Shown one piece after another: positions 10,934 through 22,079 of a stretch of 64,000 bases of DNA (its first letter is position 1; each line of letters opens with the position of its first letter). The position numbers were made by a program, and so were the translations under genes. The DNA lies in contig JAVXUO010001474.1 in NCBI GenBank assembly GCA_033065855.1, positions 1 through 64,000 on the forward strand. Direction: 5' to 3'. Source of the stretch: Escallonia rubra. Its lineage: Eukaryota > Streptophyta > Magnoliopsida > Escalloniales > Escalloniaceae. Under the pieces are notes generated by a model. The model had not been told where the DNA came from, made no database searches, and worked only from the letters and a program-made list of their open reading frames with translations.

Positions 10934-12801
10934 GAATATTTATGTCAGGTATTGCCGACGCGTGGGTCTCTCTTCTGGTGATGTGGCCTTGATCGAATAT
11001 TCCGATGAGAGAAACACCACATCATGTTCTTCATGCTCCTCCGACGGTGGCGCTTCACTGTTTTGGCTACCTACGATGCTAATCTCTTCAGGTTCAGTTT
11101 CTTCTTGGATTGCGTAGTCCATTTCGTGCTCCTCTTCCTAGATATTTTCTTCATTCCATTCATCATCATTGAAATTTGCTTCCAGTTGTTCAAGGTTTTC
11201 CATCACTTCTGCCATGTTCAAGGCATGATTTTCAATATTATTAATCTGTTGATCTTCATCTTCTAAAATACCTCATACATCTGGTTTGTCCATTGGGTGA
11301 GGCATGATATCTTCAACAATCATAGCTTGGATAGGTCCCTGTTCCGTAAATTCACCATTGCCCTGAACGTTCATGTGCATAAAATCTTTTTGATTGTTAC
11401 TAATGGGATAGTCGGGAACTTGGTTTTCCCCCATTTTCGAGACCGGTAAAGAGGGTGCCGTAGTGAAGGTGTCATCTTCACTGGAAGGTGGGGTTGGATT
11501 GGGGGAAAAGGCATCATAGGTTTGGTTGAGGTGCACACCTAAATGGTCTCGGTGTATTGAAATTCTTGAGTTTCGATTCCAGTCCGAATTCGGGAGGGCT
11601 CCCATTGACTGTTTGAACAATGGGTAGCCTTTCGCAAAAAAAGTGGGATAAATATTAGGTCCAGGCAAGTGAGCAGTTCTTCTTGATAACCATTCCACCA
11701 CTTCCTCAATAGACGAGCGACATTATGTGTTTTCGTGTCCTATCTTGTCACAAGCAGGCAGTAAAGACCCGTTCGTACTTACACTTCCGTAGTTGAACTC
11801 CTATATCATCCAGTAAATGGATGAACACAGCTGGAAGAAGTGGGTCATCAACGTAGACTCTTACCTTGATGTGAAAATAGTCAGAGAAAGTTGTGCGCCT
11901 TTCCGACTGTCTATGGCAAGCAAAACTCTGGCTGCATGGCCAATTTTTTCAGCGAGGTAAAAGTGAGCAGTCGTTTGGCACATTATGAACTTGCATCCAT
12001 AGGTCTGCTAAACTTTACTATTTTGTAGATCACATGTGGAAGCCATGACCGTAGTAGGAAAAGGGCCCCAAAAAAATTCCAAGGACCGTGGGTGAGAACT
12101 ATGTATGCATTAGAGGCATAAGCAAATTCAAACAAGAAGATGTTGGGCACTTTGGTGACAATGACAGGACCATCTAAATCTCAGCATTCATTAACACGTG
12201 ATTGAATCTTCCTTTGGGAGAAAAATTGAGTGTCCTGGAATTTTCCTAGCAGGAGATGGTATTTCCCTTCACGAGCCAGTCGCACAAGATCTTCATTGAG
12301 AGGAATCAGACAAGATCTCATACCAACAGGGTGTTCCTCTCTGATGTTGCCATCGGGGTAAAACATGATGGACTATAAAAGAGGGGTGGGGTAGACAAAT
12401 TTTAAGCAACAGCTGGTTGTCAAAGGTAGATGGGGTTCAATAACTGTAAATTTCGCCTTTGAAACACAGGTTGGGGCAAGGCTAGCACTCATAAAGAACA
12501 CTGGTGTCCGGTTTGGTAGAAAGGTCAGCTCTCATAAGGACGATTAGGACAGGTTTGGGGAAAAGTATAAATGGAGGGCAAGTTGGGTGGAAAGTAAGTT
12601 ACAATATCTTGAGATGTGGGGTGAAAAGGTGAAGCAGATTTTGGTGTCAAGGAGGTTAAAAAGAGAAGAGAGATTTTTACTAGGTTAGAGTTATTCGGCT
12701 TGAATAGTAGTAGGTTGATCGGAAATATTACAGAAGGAAGAAGCTAGAGAGAGAAAACGAAGCATATTGCTCAGAAAACAAGAAATGAACCCCAATGTGT
12801 T

Positions 12802-13244
12802 ATTATGCAGGTGGGTTAGTTGATTCTCTAATAGGATTCATTATTCCAATAGGGGGAGATGAAGTTTTAGATCTGTGCTTCTATGTTTACTATCAACATG
12901 GCTCAAACTTTCAGACCGATACAATGGAGTCCTCTCGTGTTCATACTCTGCCTGCAGCTGGTTGTTCTTCATTTTAATAGTTGTTCTTGTACGCAGTCTC
13001 ATCTTATTTCTAATGGCTAATGGCCCCCCAAGGTCCAGTCTTTTGGGTGGACTCGATCATTGTGTCCAATAAATTGGTAAATATTTCTACTTTGTTGCAA
13101 AATTTGAATCCTCTAACATGTTAAACTACTTCTAGAATGAAAGACTTTTGCACCATGGTTGCAATTAAAGGGCAACAATCCCTCAATTTAGTGACAAAAA
13201 TCCCTTCTGGGATATTATACATGAACAAGCGCCAATACTAACTA
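12802..13244. other. Intergenic spacer, no gene seen
   Basis: AT-rich sequence between the LINE relic and the next inverted-repeat element. It has one 60-codon open frame at 12795-12977 without recognisable content. Confidence 0.45.
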
Positions 13245-14394
13245 GGACTTTTTGAGCATAAAACCTTATACTTTTGAGTCGCGTGCGCATTTCACCTTAC
13301 TGTGTCAATTTTGACTATTCTGTTTTAATTTCGTGGATCCTTTCATCAAGTGACGACCAAAATCCACTTTTTTTAGATACATGCTAATTTTTTGTAGTTA
13401 AATTTGTAATTTGGTTTCTAATCCACCTTGGTATTTTCCCTCCACCATCATCCAAACTCCCACCACCTTCTGCCCAAACACCATCGTTGTCTACCATCTG
13501 CCCCAGGGCGCCAGTAGGGTCCAAACCCTCACCACCACCAGTGCCAGCAATTACCATCACCAACACAGTCCTCCAAATGGAACTATCACTGCCTCAGTCA
13601 CTAATTAAAGCTACCAAAATAAAAGCCCTAACCATAACCAAATTCAAAACAAATGCCACAGTGCCATGGCACCACCAAGGTGTCCAGAATCAAAACCAAA
13701 ACCCTAATTATAACTAAAATCAAAACCCTAAAACAAAGACAGGGAGCCACTGCACCATCACCATCCCCAAAACTAAAATTAAAGCCCTAATCTAAACTAA
13801 AACCAAAACCTTACACCAAAGCCACCGCTCCACACACCACCACAATCTCTAAAACCAAAATGAAAACCTGATATCAAATCGATGGTTAGGGTTTTGGCAG
13901 AAGGGGCATAGACGTTATGGTGGTGGTGATGTTGATGTTGATCTTGATCTTGATGGCAATGGCTATGGACCTGATGTTAGGTGGTATTCGGTTGATGGTA
14001 GTGGCGATGGTGTTGGGTGATGATGTTGGTGTTGGCGCCAAAGTGGGTATGGTGTTGCTATAAACAATGTGTTTGATTGTGATGTTGGTCTGATAGAGCT
14101 ATCAGTCGTGGCGCTTATGGTGGGTTCGGTGGTGGCTATTTTGGGGGGTGTGGTAGTTATATGAATGCGGTGGTGGTGGGCTTGTATAAGGGAATTTAAT
14201 ACGCTGATGTGCGTGACGAGTGGAATAAGGAGCCTGAGATGGTTGCCAAGGTGGAGTGGGGTGGCGTGAGGGGGGGGGGGGGGTTGGAAGTTACGATATT
14301 AGCCTTGTATGAATTAGAGTTCTACCCATCAATTCGTGAATAAAGCAAGGTGAGGTGAATACCTAACCCCAAAGTTTATCGTGCAAAAAGTCTT
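13245..14394. mobile_element. Probable second non-autonomous inverted-repeat element with CAC/GTG halves
   Basis: The ends are imperfect inverted repeats: GGACTTTTTG..GCATAAAACC at the left and the complement of AAGACTTTTTGCACGATAAAC at the right, with a shared TTCACCT stretch further in. The interior repeats the architecture of the element at 8701-10030: an ACC/CCA-rich half (13430-13860, with several AAACCCTAA-like units) and a GGTGGT/GTTGAT-rich half (13915-14280), including a short poly-G at 14272-14283. No transposase frame. A clean target duplication could not be fixed, so the borders are approximate. Confidence 0.5.
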
Positions 14395-14829
14395 ATTAAC
14401 TATTTAGAAAGAACGAAATTGTAACTCTTCCTCGATCGCTACATGCACAAAGGGGAAGCAAATTCAAAATTAAATGATTGTTATTTGACCGATCAAGCTA
14501 AGGTAATTCATATATTCAATTAATGTTCGACTTTGCTAAAAGGTGCTCCCACTCAATGTTGGGTGAAGTAGGATTAGTAAGTACCCGTAGAGGTAATTTT
14601 CTTCTTTTCCTAATAGGAGGCTTAATTATAAATTATGTGGGAACATCAAGAATATCTGCTAAAAATATTATGATAAGCACTGGCGTATTAGAATTAAATA
14701 GGTAAAATTGTCTGACAAGGGTAATAATATAGATCCGAGAAGACATCATCCAAAGATTGTGATATTCACATCAAGTTTAAGAATTAACGTTTTTAATACA
14801 ATACATGTATTCTTTTTTCCAGAGACTAA
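14395..14829. other. Intergenic spacer, no gene seen
   Basis: AT-rich; a 60-codon open frame at 14523-14705 has no recognisable features. Confidence 0.45.
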
Positions 14830-15638
14830 GGGTTCGTTTGACAAAAATTTTTTTTTGGTTTTCAGTTTTTAAAGAGCAGTTTTTTAAAGAGCAGCTTAAT
14901 TTTTTTTTTTTATAAAAACAAGTGGGTGTTTGTTTTCCCCTTTTTTTTTTAGGTTTTTTTTTTTGGTGTTTGGTAACCCTTTTTATTTTGACTTTTTTTT
15001 TTGGTGGTTTGCGGTGGCGGTGGTGGGGTGCAGCGGTGGTGGTCGGTGGTGGCGGTGGTGGCCGGCGGCCGGAGGTGGCTGCCGGCAGTCGCAGGCGGTG
15101 GTCGCCGGCGGCCGGAGGCGGCTGCCGGCAGTCTCCGGCGGTGGTCGCCGGAGGCCGGAGGTGGCTGCCGGCAGTCTCCGGCGGTGGTCGCCGGCGGCCG
15201 GCGGTGGTCGCCTGAGGTGGCTGACGGCGGTGGTGGCCGGTGGCCGGAGGTGGCTGCCGGCAGTCGCCGGCGGTGGTCGCCGGCGGCCAGAGGTGGCTGC
15301 CGGCAGTCGCCGGCGGCCGGAGGTGGTGGCCGGTGGTGGTGGTGGTGGCCGGCGGCCGGAGGTGGCTGCCGGCAGTCTCCGGCGGTGGTCGCCGGCGGCC
15401 GGCGGTGGTCGCCTGAGGTGGCTGCCGGCGGTGGGAGGGTGGTGGTGGTGGTCTAAGAAAAAAAAACCAAAAGTGAAAAAAAAAACCAGTTTCTGGAGTT
15501 TTTTTTTCACTCTTTTTTACTCTTCAGTTTAAAAACTGGTTTTTAAACTGAAAAAAAAAATGGTTACCAAACGCTCATTTTTTTTTCAGTTTTTAAAAAC
15601 TGGAAAAAAAAGAGAAATTTTTTTTGTCAAACTAGGCC
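14830..15638. mobile_element. Small inverted-repeat (hAT/MITE-like) element carrying a GC-rich minisatellite
   Basis: The left end GGTTCGTTTGACAAAAAT and the right end (complement GGCCTAGTTTGACAAAAAAA) are inverted repeats. They continue as related T-rich and CAGTTTTTAAA sequence, plus an internal TTTGGTAACC/GGTTACCAAA pair (14969-14978 and 15560-15569). The centre is the minisatellite listed separately. No transposase and no clear target duplication. A CAGTTTTAAAA/GTTTGACA-rich scrap of similar kind occurs at 54050-54155. Confidence 0.5.
15061..15435 (+). repeat. Degenerate 42-45 bp GC-rich minisatellite (CGGCGG/GGTGG units)
   Basis: The core CTGCCGGCAG recurs at about 15079, 15122, 15164, 15254, 15298 and 15366, mostly 42-45 bp or a multiple apart, separated by CGGCGGTGGTCGCCGGCGGCCGG-like spacers trimmed or duplicated irregularly. 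It is almost pure GC in an AT-rich neighbourhood. Long frames stay open on both strands simply because the unit lacks stop codons, so no protein is called. Confidence 0.85.
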
Positions 15639-16720
15639 AAGAAGTGCGACTCCCTTCTCCCTTTCACTTTTTGTTCCGAATTCTGTTTCTATCACCAAGG
15701 CTGGGTTCTCCGGCGTGTGGTGATGTCGTAAAGTATATAATGGTCTCGTTATGGTTTTCCTGTGGATTTTGGGAGCGATGAGCTGGACGGGCGACGACGC
15801 TACGACGGCTTGAAATCGGTTTGGTAACTACCCATAATTTTCGGGCTGGCGATCGGTGGAGCTTGATGAAAGGGGTAAGTTGTCGGATCCTAAGGGTGCC
15901 CTTGATTGGGTTGTGGTGGCTTTGGGTGTTGGTTAATTTCGCCGACGCGACTCGTGTGTGATGCGCTGCCATCGGTTGGCCTTGGAATAGTGAGTCTAAG
16001 GTAAGCCTTTTTCTTGCGCCCCCCCCCACAATTGATTCCTTGCCCTAGAAAGGTTTTAAGGGTTGCAATTGAAGGTTGGTAGCTCTAAGTCAAGGTTGGT
16101 TTTAGTGTTTGCTGGTGATTCAGAGGCTCCAAGGTTTGCTGATGGTCCAGATTTTCCTCTGATTGCAGATGGATGTGAGGACGTAAGTTTGTTGTTGGGA
16201 GGACTGGTGATTCTGGGGGTCTCGGCCGGTGTTTCTAATGGGTCAAAGGGGACGGTCGATGGTTGTGAGGAGCTTCTGAGGGTAGACAGCTGAGAGATGG
16301 TCAGAAAAAGCGGTGTCTCCAGCGACGAAGTGGATGCACAATGATCGAGGACAGGTTGCAACAGTAGGGGCACGCGTCTGGAGTTAGGTTTTTGGCTGAC
16401 AATGAGTTGGTGTTTTTTGATTTGTTGTTTTATTTAGTCTTTATCATGTTTTAGGCTATAATTATCCTATATTCGTTAGTTTTACATGCTTGTTTGCTTT
16501 TTAGTTGGTTATTGCATATCCCAAAAAGGAAAAAACGTAGTTTTATTTGTTTAGGTTTTTTATGTACCTTTATTTTGTTCTTAATATGCTGTTGTTTATG
16601 TCGACTTTTATTTACTATAATTCCGTCATCCGACTCCTATCTATCTTTCGTCTCAATGGTAAGATTCTTATCCCTTTTCAAAACAAAACAAAACACAACA
16701 ATAAATAAATAATGTTTTGA
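15639..16720. other. Intergenic; possible LINE-type 3' end near 16640-16705
   Basis: No gene is recognised. The stretch ends with CAATGGTAAGATTCTTATCC, CTTTTCAAAACAAAACAAAA and further A-rich sequence, which resembles the 3' ends of plant LINEs. Upstream sequence to about 15780 is GC-balanced and gene-like in composition but has no intact frame. The element call is tentative. Confidence 0.3.
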
Positions 16721-17259
16721 TCTCCATTTTTAACTGGGCTCTGTCGTGACTAAGAAATCCGTTTATGTAAAAATTTGTTCAAAACAGGCGATTTAAGAGG
16801 AAGAGAAAAGGTTGATGAATTAGGCTTGAGCTACTCATAGCACTCCATTTTCGTTGCTAAAAACCACGTAATTAATTTATGTTTTCCTACCAATGTAATG
16901 TCACTAGTAGGAAAACATTATTTTTAAGATAGCAAACAAGAACCCCTTTAGCTGTGTCAGCAGAAAAACCAGTTTGAATGAAGTTAGCACTCCCGTAATT
17001 TAAATCTTTCGACAACAGCTTCTTTACAAGTTAGCATTCATATGAACACTGCTATTCTAATCTACATCAAGAGCAAGTGTGACATCCACCCACAAACTAA
17101 TCCCCAGTGACCGGTCTGGGCATGTCATTCAATCCGGCACCCAGGACCTGCTTTTGTTCACATAAAAGAAGTCCCATGCCCGTTAACTCGGTCACCTGTC
17201 ATATAACTACGATTCATCTCGAGAAAGGTGAACCTTTTCAAATCAGATTCATACATACT

Positions 17260-20200
17260 TCAAGCCGGCAACTTAAGTTCAGCGTTGTTTTTCCAGCTGC
17301 AGAAGAGGAAAGGAAAAACAGAGATGGCATTAGGTTTACGGCCATAAAAGAGAAAAACAGTATCAACAAGGCACTGCAGGGACCGATTACCTGATAAAAT
17401 AGTAGTAGAAAAAATCCACATATAGAGCTGTTTGGACAAGACCAGAGACGCAGGCTAAGAGGAAGAAAGGAATGTAGTTAGAAATTGTCTCTCATCAAAC
17501 GAGTAACAGTAAGAGATCATCCACGACTCTTTTAACTTACATATCCATCGACCAAATCGCTGCTCTGTGAAGTAGCGGTAAATCCAGTTGAGGATGTATA
17601 ATGCACGGTAGGCTCTGAAAATACAAATCAAGAGAAATTTATACCCAAATGGTTTTCTGACCAGAAGAATTATGGTTTTTTTAGTAGGCTGATCTTTTCC
17701 CTTTAGTCGTCAGAAGCACAAGTGATAAACTTCGTGCATCATAAGAAGACGAACAAAGACTTGAAATAATTAGTTATGGAATAAAAATTGTACAGATGTA
17801 CTTATTATAGAATCAAATTTTGGGAGACGATGCACATAACTTTTAACTATCAGGGGCAGGGCAGGATTAGAAAGTATATTCAACTTAAAACATTGCAAAA
17901 GACATCCCGAACGAACAAAACGTTGAATTGAATCGGCTAGGGTTGGGGGAAGATGGGAAAGGGCCCCCGAGCTATATATCCCCGTCTAAATGTGGTCATG
18001 TTCTGCCCAAAGTCGTTCAGAAAAAGTTTGTTTTGCTTTGATACAAAATGGGTCTCTATGTGACTTTATGTCAGGGCAGCATAGAAAAAAAGGTGAATGG
18101 AGGAAAAGGCTGATCAAAATACAGATTAAGAGTTTCAAGATCCTGCAAATCATGTACATTCTGCCATTGATCAAAAGTATTACACTAGGTGGACCCTCAT
18201 CTCCCCCAACACTAAATGGAGCATTTGACTGCAAGGTTGATTTAGATTCTAATTACCTAATTAGACGATGAAACTCATAGAATGATGAACGGTGGTAAAA
18301 ATTCAGAAAGACCAATATCTGATAACTCAGTGCGGTGTATTTCCAGAAAACATAGACCAAACATCAGGGGAGGTCACTGCAACATATGCATGCAAAGATG
18401 CAAGATAAAAAGCTAGGGATCTTAAAGGGCAATTTGGTCATTACTCATTAATTAATCAACAAATGGTGTCAGCAACTCACACAACTGTGAAATTAAGACA
18501 ATACTATAAGAAGACCACTCTAGGTCTATCATCAGATAAATGAAAAGCATCGAATGGCACATATGAGTAAATGTGCGCAAATATTAGCTCAATCAGTAGA
18601 CATACCCATCTCATCAAAGACAAGTAAATTAAACAGAAACGGCTATGCATGTCAATTACCATCAAAGAAGCATCATTTCATGCTCTCAAAATTGGAATTT
18701 AAGCATGTACAAGGAAAAGTCAACCTACCCAAGAAAGAGAACGTATTGTCCTGTCAAATTGTCCACATTCCCACTTCTTTGTAGCAGGACCAACTGGGGA
18801 AGAATAGCCACTGCCTCCAAGTAAATCGAAAATGCCCAGAAAATCTGCATAAGAATCACATTAAGCAAGAGCATAAACTCATGTAAGGAAGGTGCTTAGA
18901 CAGACGCCATATAGGTGTATGACAGCAGTGAAAAGCTTTTGATGGGGCGCGTTTAGTGGTGGCAGGTATAGTATATATGGTTTTAGTTTTCTAGGAGAAA
19001 TTTGAGCTGGTTTAATTATGCTCCCTCTGTCCCTGAAACATTATCCTCTTTGACTGAGTAAATTATACACGTCAGTTTATACCCCCTATTAAGTATTTCT
19101 TACTGCAAATACTTATAAAAGAAGAGAAGAAAGAAAAATCAGGCACTATGCAGAGATCCCGACAGGAATCACCTAGGTAAAATAGCTCATTTTGCACAAA
19201 GTAAAAATAGCATCACAACTTTTCACAAGTTGCAAAATCACCAGCAAAGAGAGCAGTAATTTTGCCAACTTTAGACTGGCAAGAGAAGTATTAATTTTGA
19301 CCTCAAATCTGTAGTTTTGTACAAAGGTCAAAGACCCCAAATTTAGAATTGCTTAGCTTTGTTTCCTATTTTCTTTAACTTAATCATTGCTGTCTTAAAA
19401 TTACTTTGTGACAATAGGCTTAAGTCAGTTGAGTTTTTAATGAACCTTAGCACATAATTGCCATTACATATGGTACTAACTTCCAGGATAATCCTGAGTG
19501 TCTTTTGCACCAATTAGAGAATTGCAAAGCAACCTTAACAGCATGCTAAAATCATCTGCAATTCACATAAGAAGATATTTCCACTGCTCCACTGGTTATG
19601 AAAAATAAGCTAGATACCACACTCGCACGGATGACCTTAAAATTGCTGTTAAAGGTAGTAAATTTTAGCTCGACAGTCCACTTGACGTAAAGAATATACA
19701 CCACATGCAAGACATTGGGAGGAGAATATGCATATAACAAGTTTGGGGATCTCTAAGCTTTGCGCAATAACTGCTTGAATGGCGGAAGAAAAGGGATCTC
19801 TACAGTACACAATGGTGAGAAGGAAGAGAACTAGCAGAGAAGGAGCAGAAAAATCAATCGCCTCTTCACTAGACCATGGAATCCTTCCTGTAATCTGCAG
19901 TGTCTAAAAACTGGAAGCTGGAGGTGGGTAATTACTAGGAATAAATGGGTGCCTTAGTAACTTCGTCCTCACTCCTCAGACATGGGCGTAGATAGGATGG
20001 TGTTACAGGTGATGTGATTCTCAAGAAGCGGTCATTCAAGAATGTGAAATAAAGCAGATCAACACTCTTTAGAGATGCATAAGCCTGTCGAATCCTGGAT
20101 TACTCCCTTATGTAGTCTCCTTGCTTGCACAAGACAAGGGAAGCAAATAAAGGTTGCCACGGGAAATACAAAAGGAAGGTGTACCAAGTTGGTCGTAGCT

Positions 20201-21854
20201 GTAGCCACATGCGCTCGCTAAGTTCAAAACAAATGAAGAGAAGCTTTGCCACGGGAAAAGTGTATGATGTCCAAAGGAATATACACAAAGTCTAGCGGGC
20301 GTATGCTCATTGTGCTTGTTAAGCTCATTTTCTAGACATGCATTTCTTGTTTGAAGGTTGAACAATAACTATGTAGTTACAGGATATGAAGTAATTATAT
20401 GCATTTGCACATATTCAGATATTTATATACATACACACACCCACTCAGATAGATTATTTCAACTGAAAATAAAATAAAAAACGTCCTGAATCACCTCTAG
20501 AAGGCCAAAAATACGTGACGCCAATTTGTAATTCAACAAGATGGTCAATAACCAATCTAGGTTCTTCTAAGCTGTAAATCTCTCTATGTGTGTTGATCTT
20601 TACGAGGTTCCCACAATCCACAGACAGTTCGCACATGCCCCAGAAAGTAATAATGTCATCAAGTCATCATTTAACTCACAACCCGAAGTATTAGTAAGCT
20701 GTTAATCCTGTTATAGTCCAAGTACGATGTAATAAGGAATTAGAGATATAAGCATATAACTATGTTAGAAGAGTGGCTATTATGAAAGTCATTCAAGAAG
20801 CTATTCGAAAAAAGTGGACCTCTGTCCAACGAAATATAGTACTAATAACTACTGATTGACTATCATGAATTTCCAATTATATTGGGCTTCACACCAGCGA
20901 TCAATTTTAAACCCCACCCATTTGCTTTATTCGCGGACAATCTTAATAAGAATATTCAGGACTAGTGGGCACAAGTGCTAATACTTAGGGTTCATAGCTC
21001 ATTCACAAAATGACAACAAGTATTTTCCAACACACTAAAATGTTATAAGCAACGTTCGATCACACTAATCACATAAGTTCACTAAACAATTCATTAATCC
21101 ATGCAGCCTAATATGATAATCTCGCAAAATTAACTAAAAATGACATGGATATAAACCTTAGACTCTGATGACTTTGTAAGATTATACCTGCTCAACTAAA
21201 GATTCAGATTACTTCAAAATTTCACTCTTCATGGTACACAAAGTCGCAAATAGATAATCTAGTATAACCATTATCCACGATCACAGTACTAATCACATAA
21301 GTTACACCGATTTCAGTCACAATCCACGCAATTATAGGCGACAATAGCACAAAATCAGCAATGCCTGACCTCCTGCAACGTGAACTTCTCATGGAGGAGC
21401 AGTGCCAGCACAAAACACGCCAGGATCAGAAAATGATGCCGGAAAGTGTCTAGCTCACGGTCGTACGACCGCTTCACGACGCTGTGCCGCCGCATCCACC
21501 ACACGATCGCCGCCGAGCTCGCAATAAACACGAGCTTCATCACCGTATTGTACACAGAAATAAAATCCGTGAACAGATCCAGGTATCGCGTGACGAACAC
21601 CAGCGCGTAGAGCTCCTGCGTCTTCAGCGAAATCCCTAGAGTCACAATTAGCGACGATTTTCAGTTTCACCGACTAAAATTTGCTCGACAGTTCAAATAT
21701 CCAAACCCTAGCATGTGCGGATATATGTATGTGCGATAGTGTGAGCTTGTCTGCGTGTCTGACCTGAGCATGATTTGGTGGCGTAGATTTTGAGGAGGAG
21801 GACGAGGATGCTGATGAGGTGAGTCATGTCGCCGGCGAATCGGAAGATGTTCAT
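17260..21854 (-). CDS. ERD2: ER lumen protein-retaining receptor (K/HDEL receptor ERD2)
   Basis: Minus-strand exons: 21854-21764, 21635-21370, 18844-18729, 17614-17541, 17454-17391, 17296-17260. They total 648 nt, 215 aa plus TGA, the standard ERD2 length. Introns are 128, 2525, 1114, 86 and 94 bp, all GT/AG. The seven-span Golgi/ER receptor binds C-terminal K/HDEL signals of escaped ER chaperones and returns them in COPI vesicles. The start MNIFRFAGD is canonical. Ligand-site residues known from the family are present: Arg5, Arg47, Asp50, Glu129, Tyr160, Asn167, Trp168 and Arg171. The C-terminal LKLPA needed for plant ERD2 function is intact, although the preceding residues read NNAE rather than the more usual NNTK. 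Intron 2 contains one Stowaway-like end (CTCCCTCTGTCCC, 19021). SEC61 alpha is the next gene on the same strand. Confidence 0.97.
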
Positions 21855-21902
21855 CGTGGCGGTGGTGACACGGCGGCGTTTGGGCGGCGTAGATTTTTGA
21901 AT

Positions 21903-22040
21903 TTTCTTTGCGGAGAAAATGGCGAGTGTTTATATTCTGGAAGAAACGTAGTAAGCGAATTTGGTCGAGGAAGAGGGGGCCTGTGGGGGTCTATTTGCGT
22001 CAAAAAGGGTGAATAGGAGAGGGGATCTGACGTGGCTTTT
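21903..22040 (-). promoter_or_regulatory. ERD2 promoter with TATA box and UPRE-like TGACGTGGC
   Basis: A TATAAA lies on the minus strand at 21934-21929, about 75 bp before the ATG. A TGACGTGGC occurs at 22028-22036 (plus-strand reading), roughly 125 bp upstream of the expected start of transcription. TGACGTGG is the established plant/animal UPRE-type core recognised by UPR bZIP factors, and ERD2 genes are known to respond to ER stress. The regulatory role here is inferred from the motif. Confidence 0.55.
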
Positions 22041-22079
22041 TGAAACGGCTATTCGCCTCCGCGATGTGTCACTGGTGCA

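Larger units (their letters stand above)
7461..12787 (-). mobile_element. Degenerate LINE (L1-type non-LTR retrotransposon), internally deleted and interrupted
   Basis: Read on the minus strand, broken frames appear in LINE order. Near 12370-11720 is an ORF1-type DUF4283-like domain followed by a zinc-knuckle-like stretch (YERVFTACLCDKIGH, near 11780-11730). At 10460-10040 is the C-terminal end of the reverse transcriptase (LIARVLIGKYC, RWQVGNGSQIDIWND, then WKGTKNGEYSVASVY). At 8690-8370 is the zf-RVT region (LWDRLPLYHNLHRL, CPICLSHTESVDHLFFHC). Down to 7640 is an RNase H-like tail (AFYWAKKNNLMHIKLLTNS). The endonuclease and most of the reverse transcriptase are absent between ORF1 and 10500. 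The A-rich 3' tail is the T-run at 7461-7474. The flanks 7447-7460 and 12788-12801 match at 12 of 14 bases and may be the target duplication. Non-functional. Confidence 0.8.

Noticed and set aside
14922..15532. Long open frames on both strands that look like glycine/arginine-rich or proline-rich proteins
   Set aside because: They arise from a stop-free GC-rich minisatellite; all frames are open, the composition is repetitive and there is no domain or splice context.
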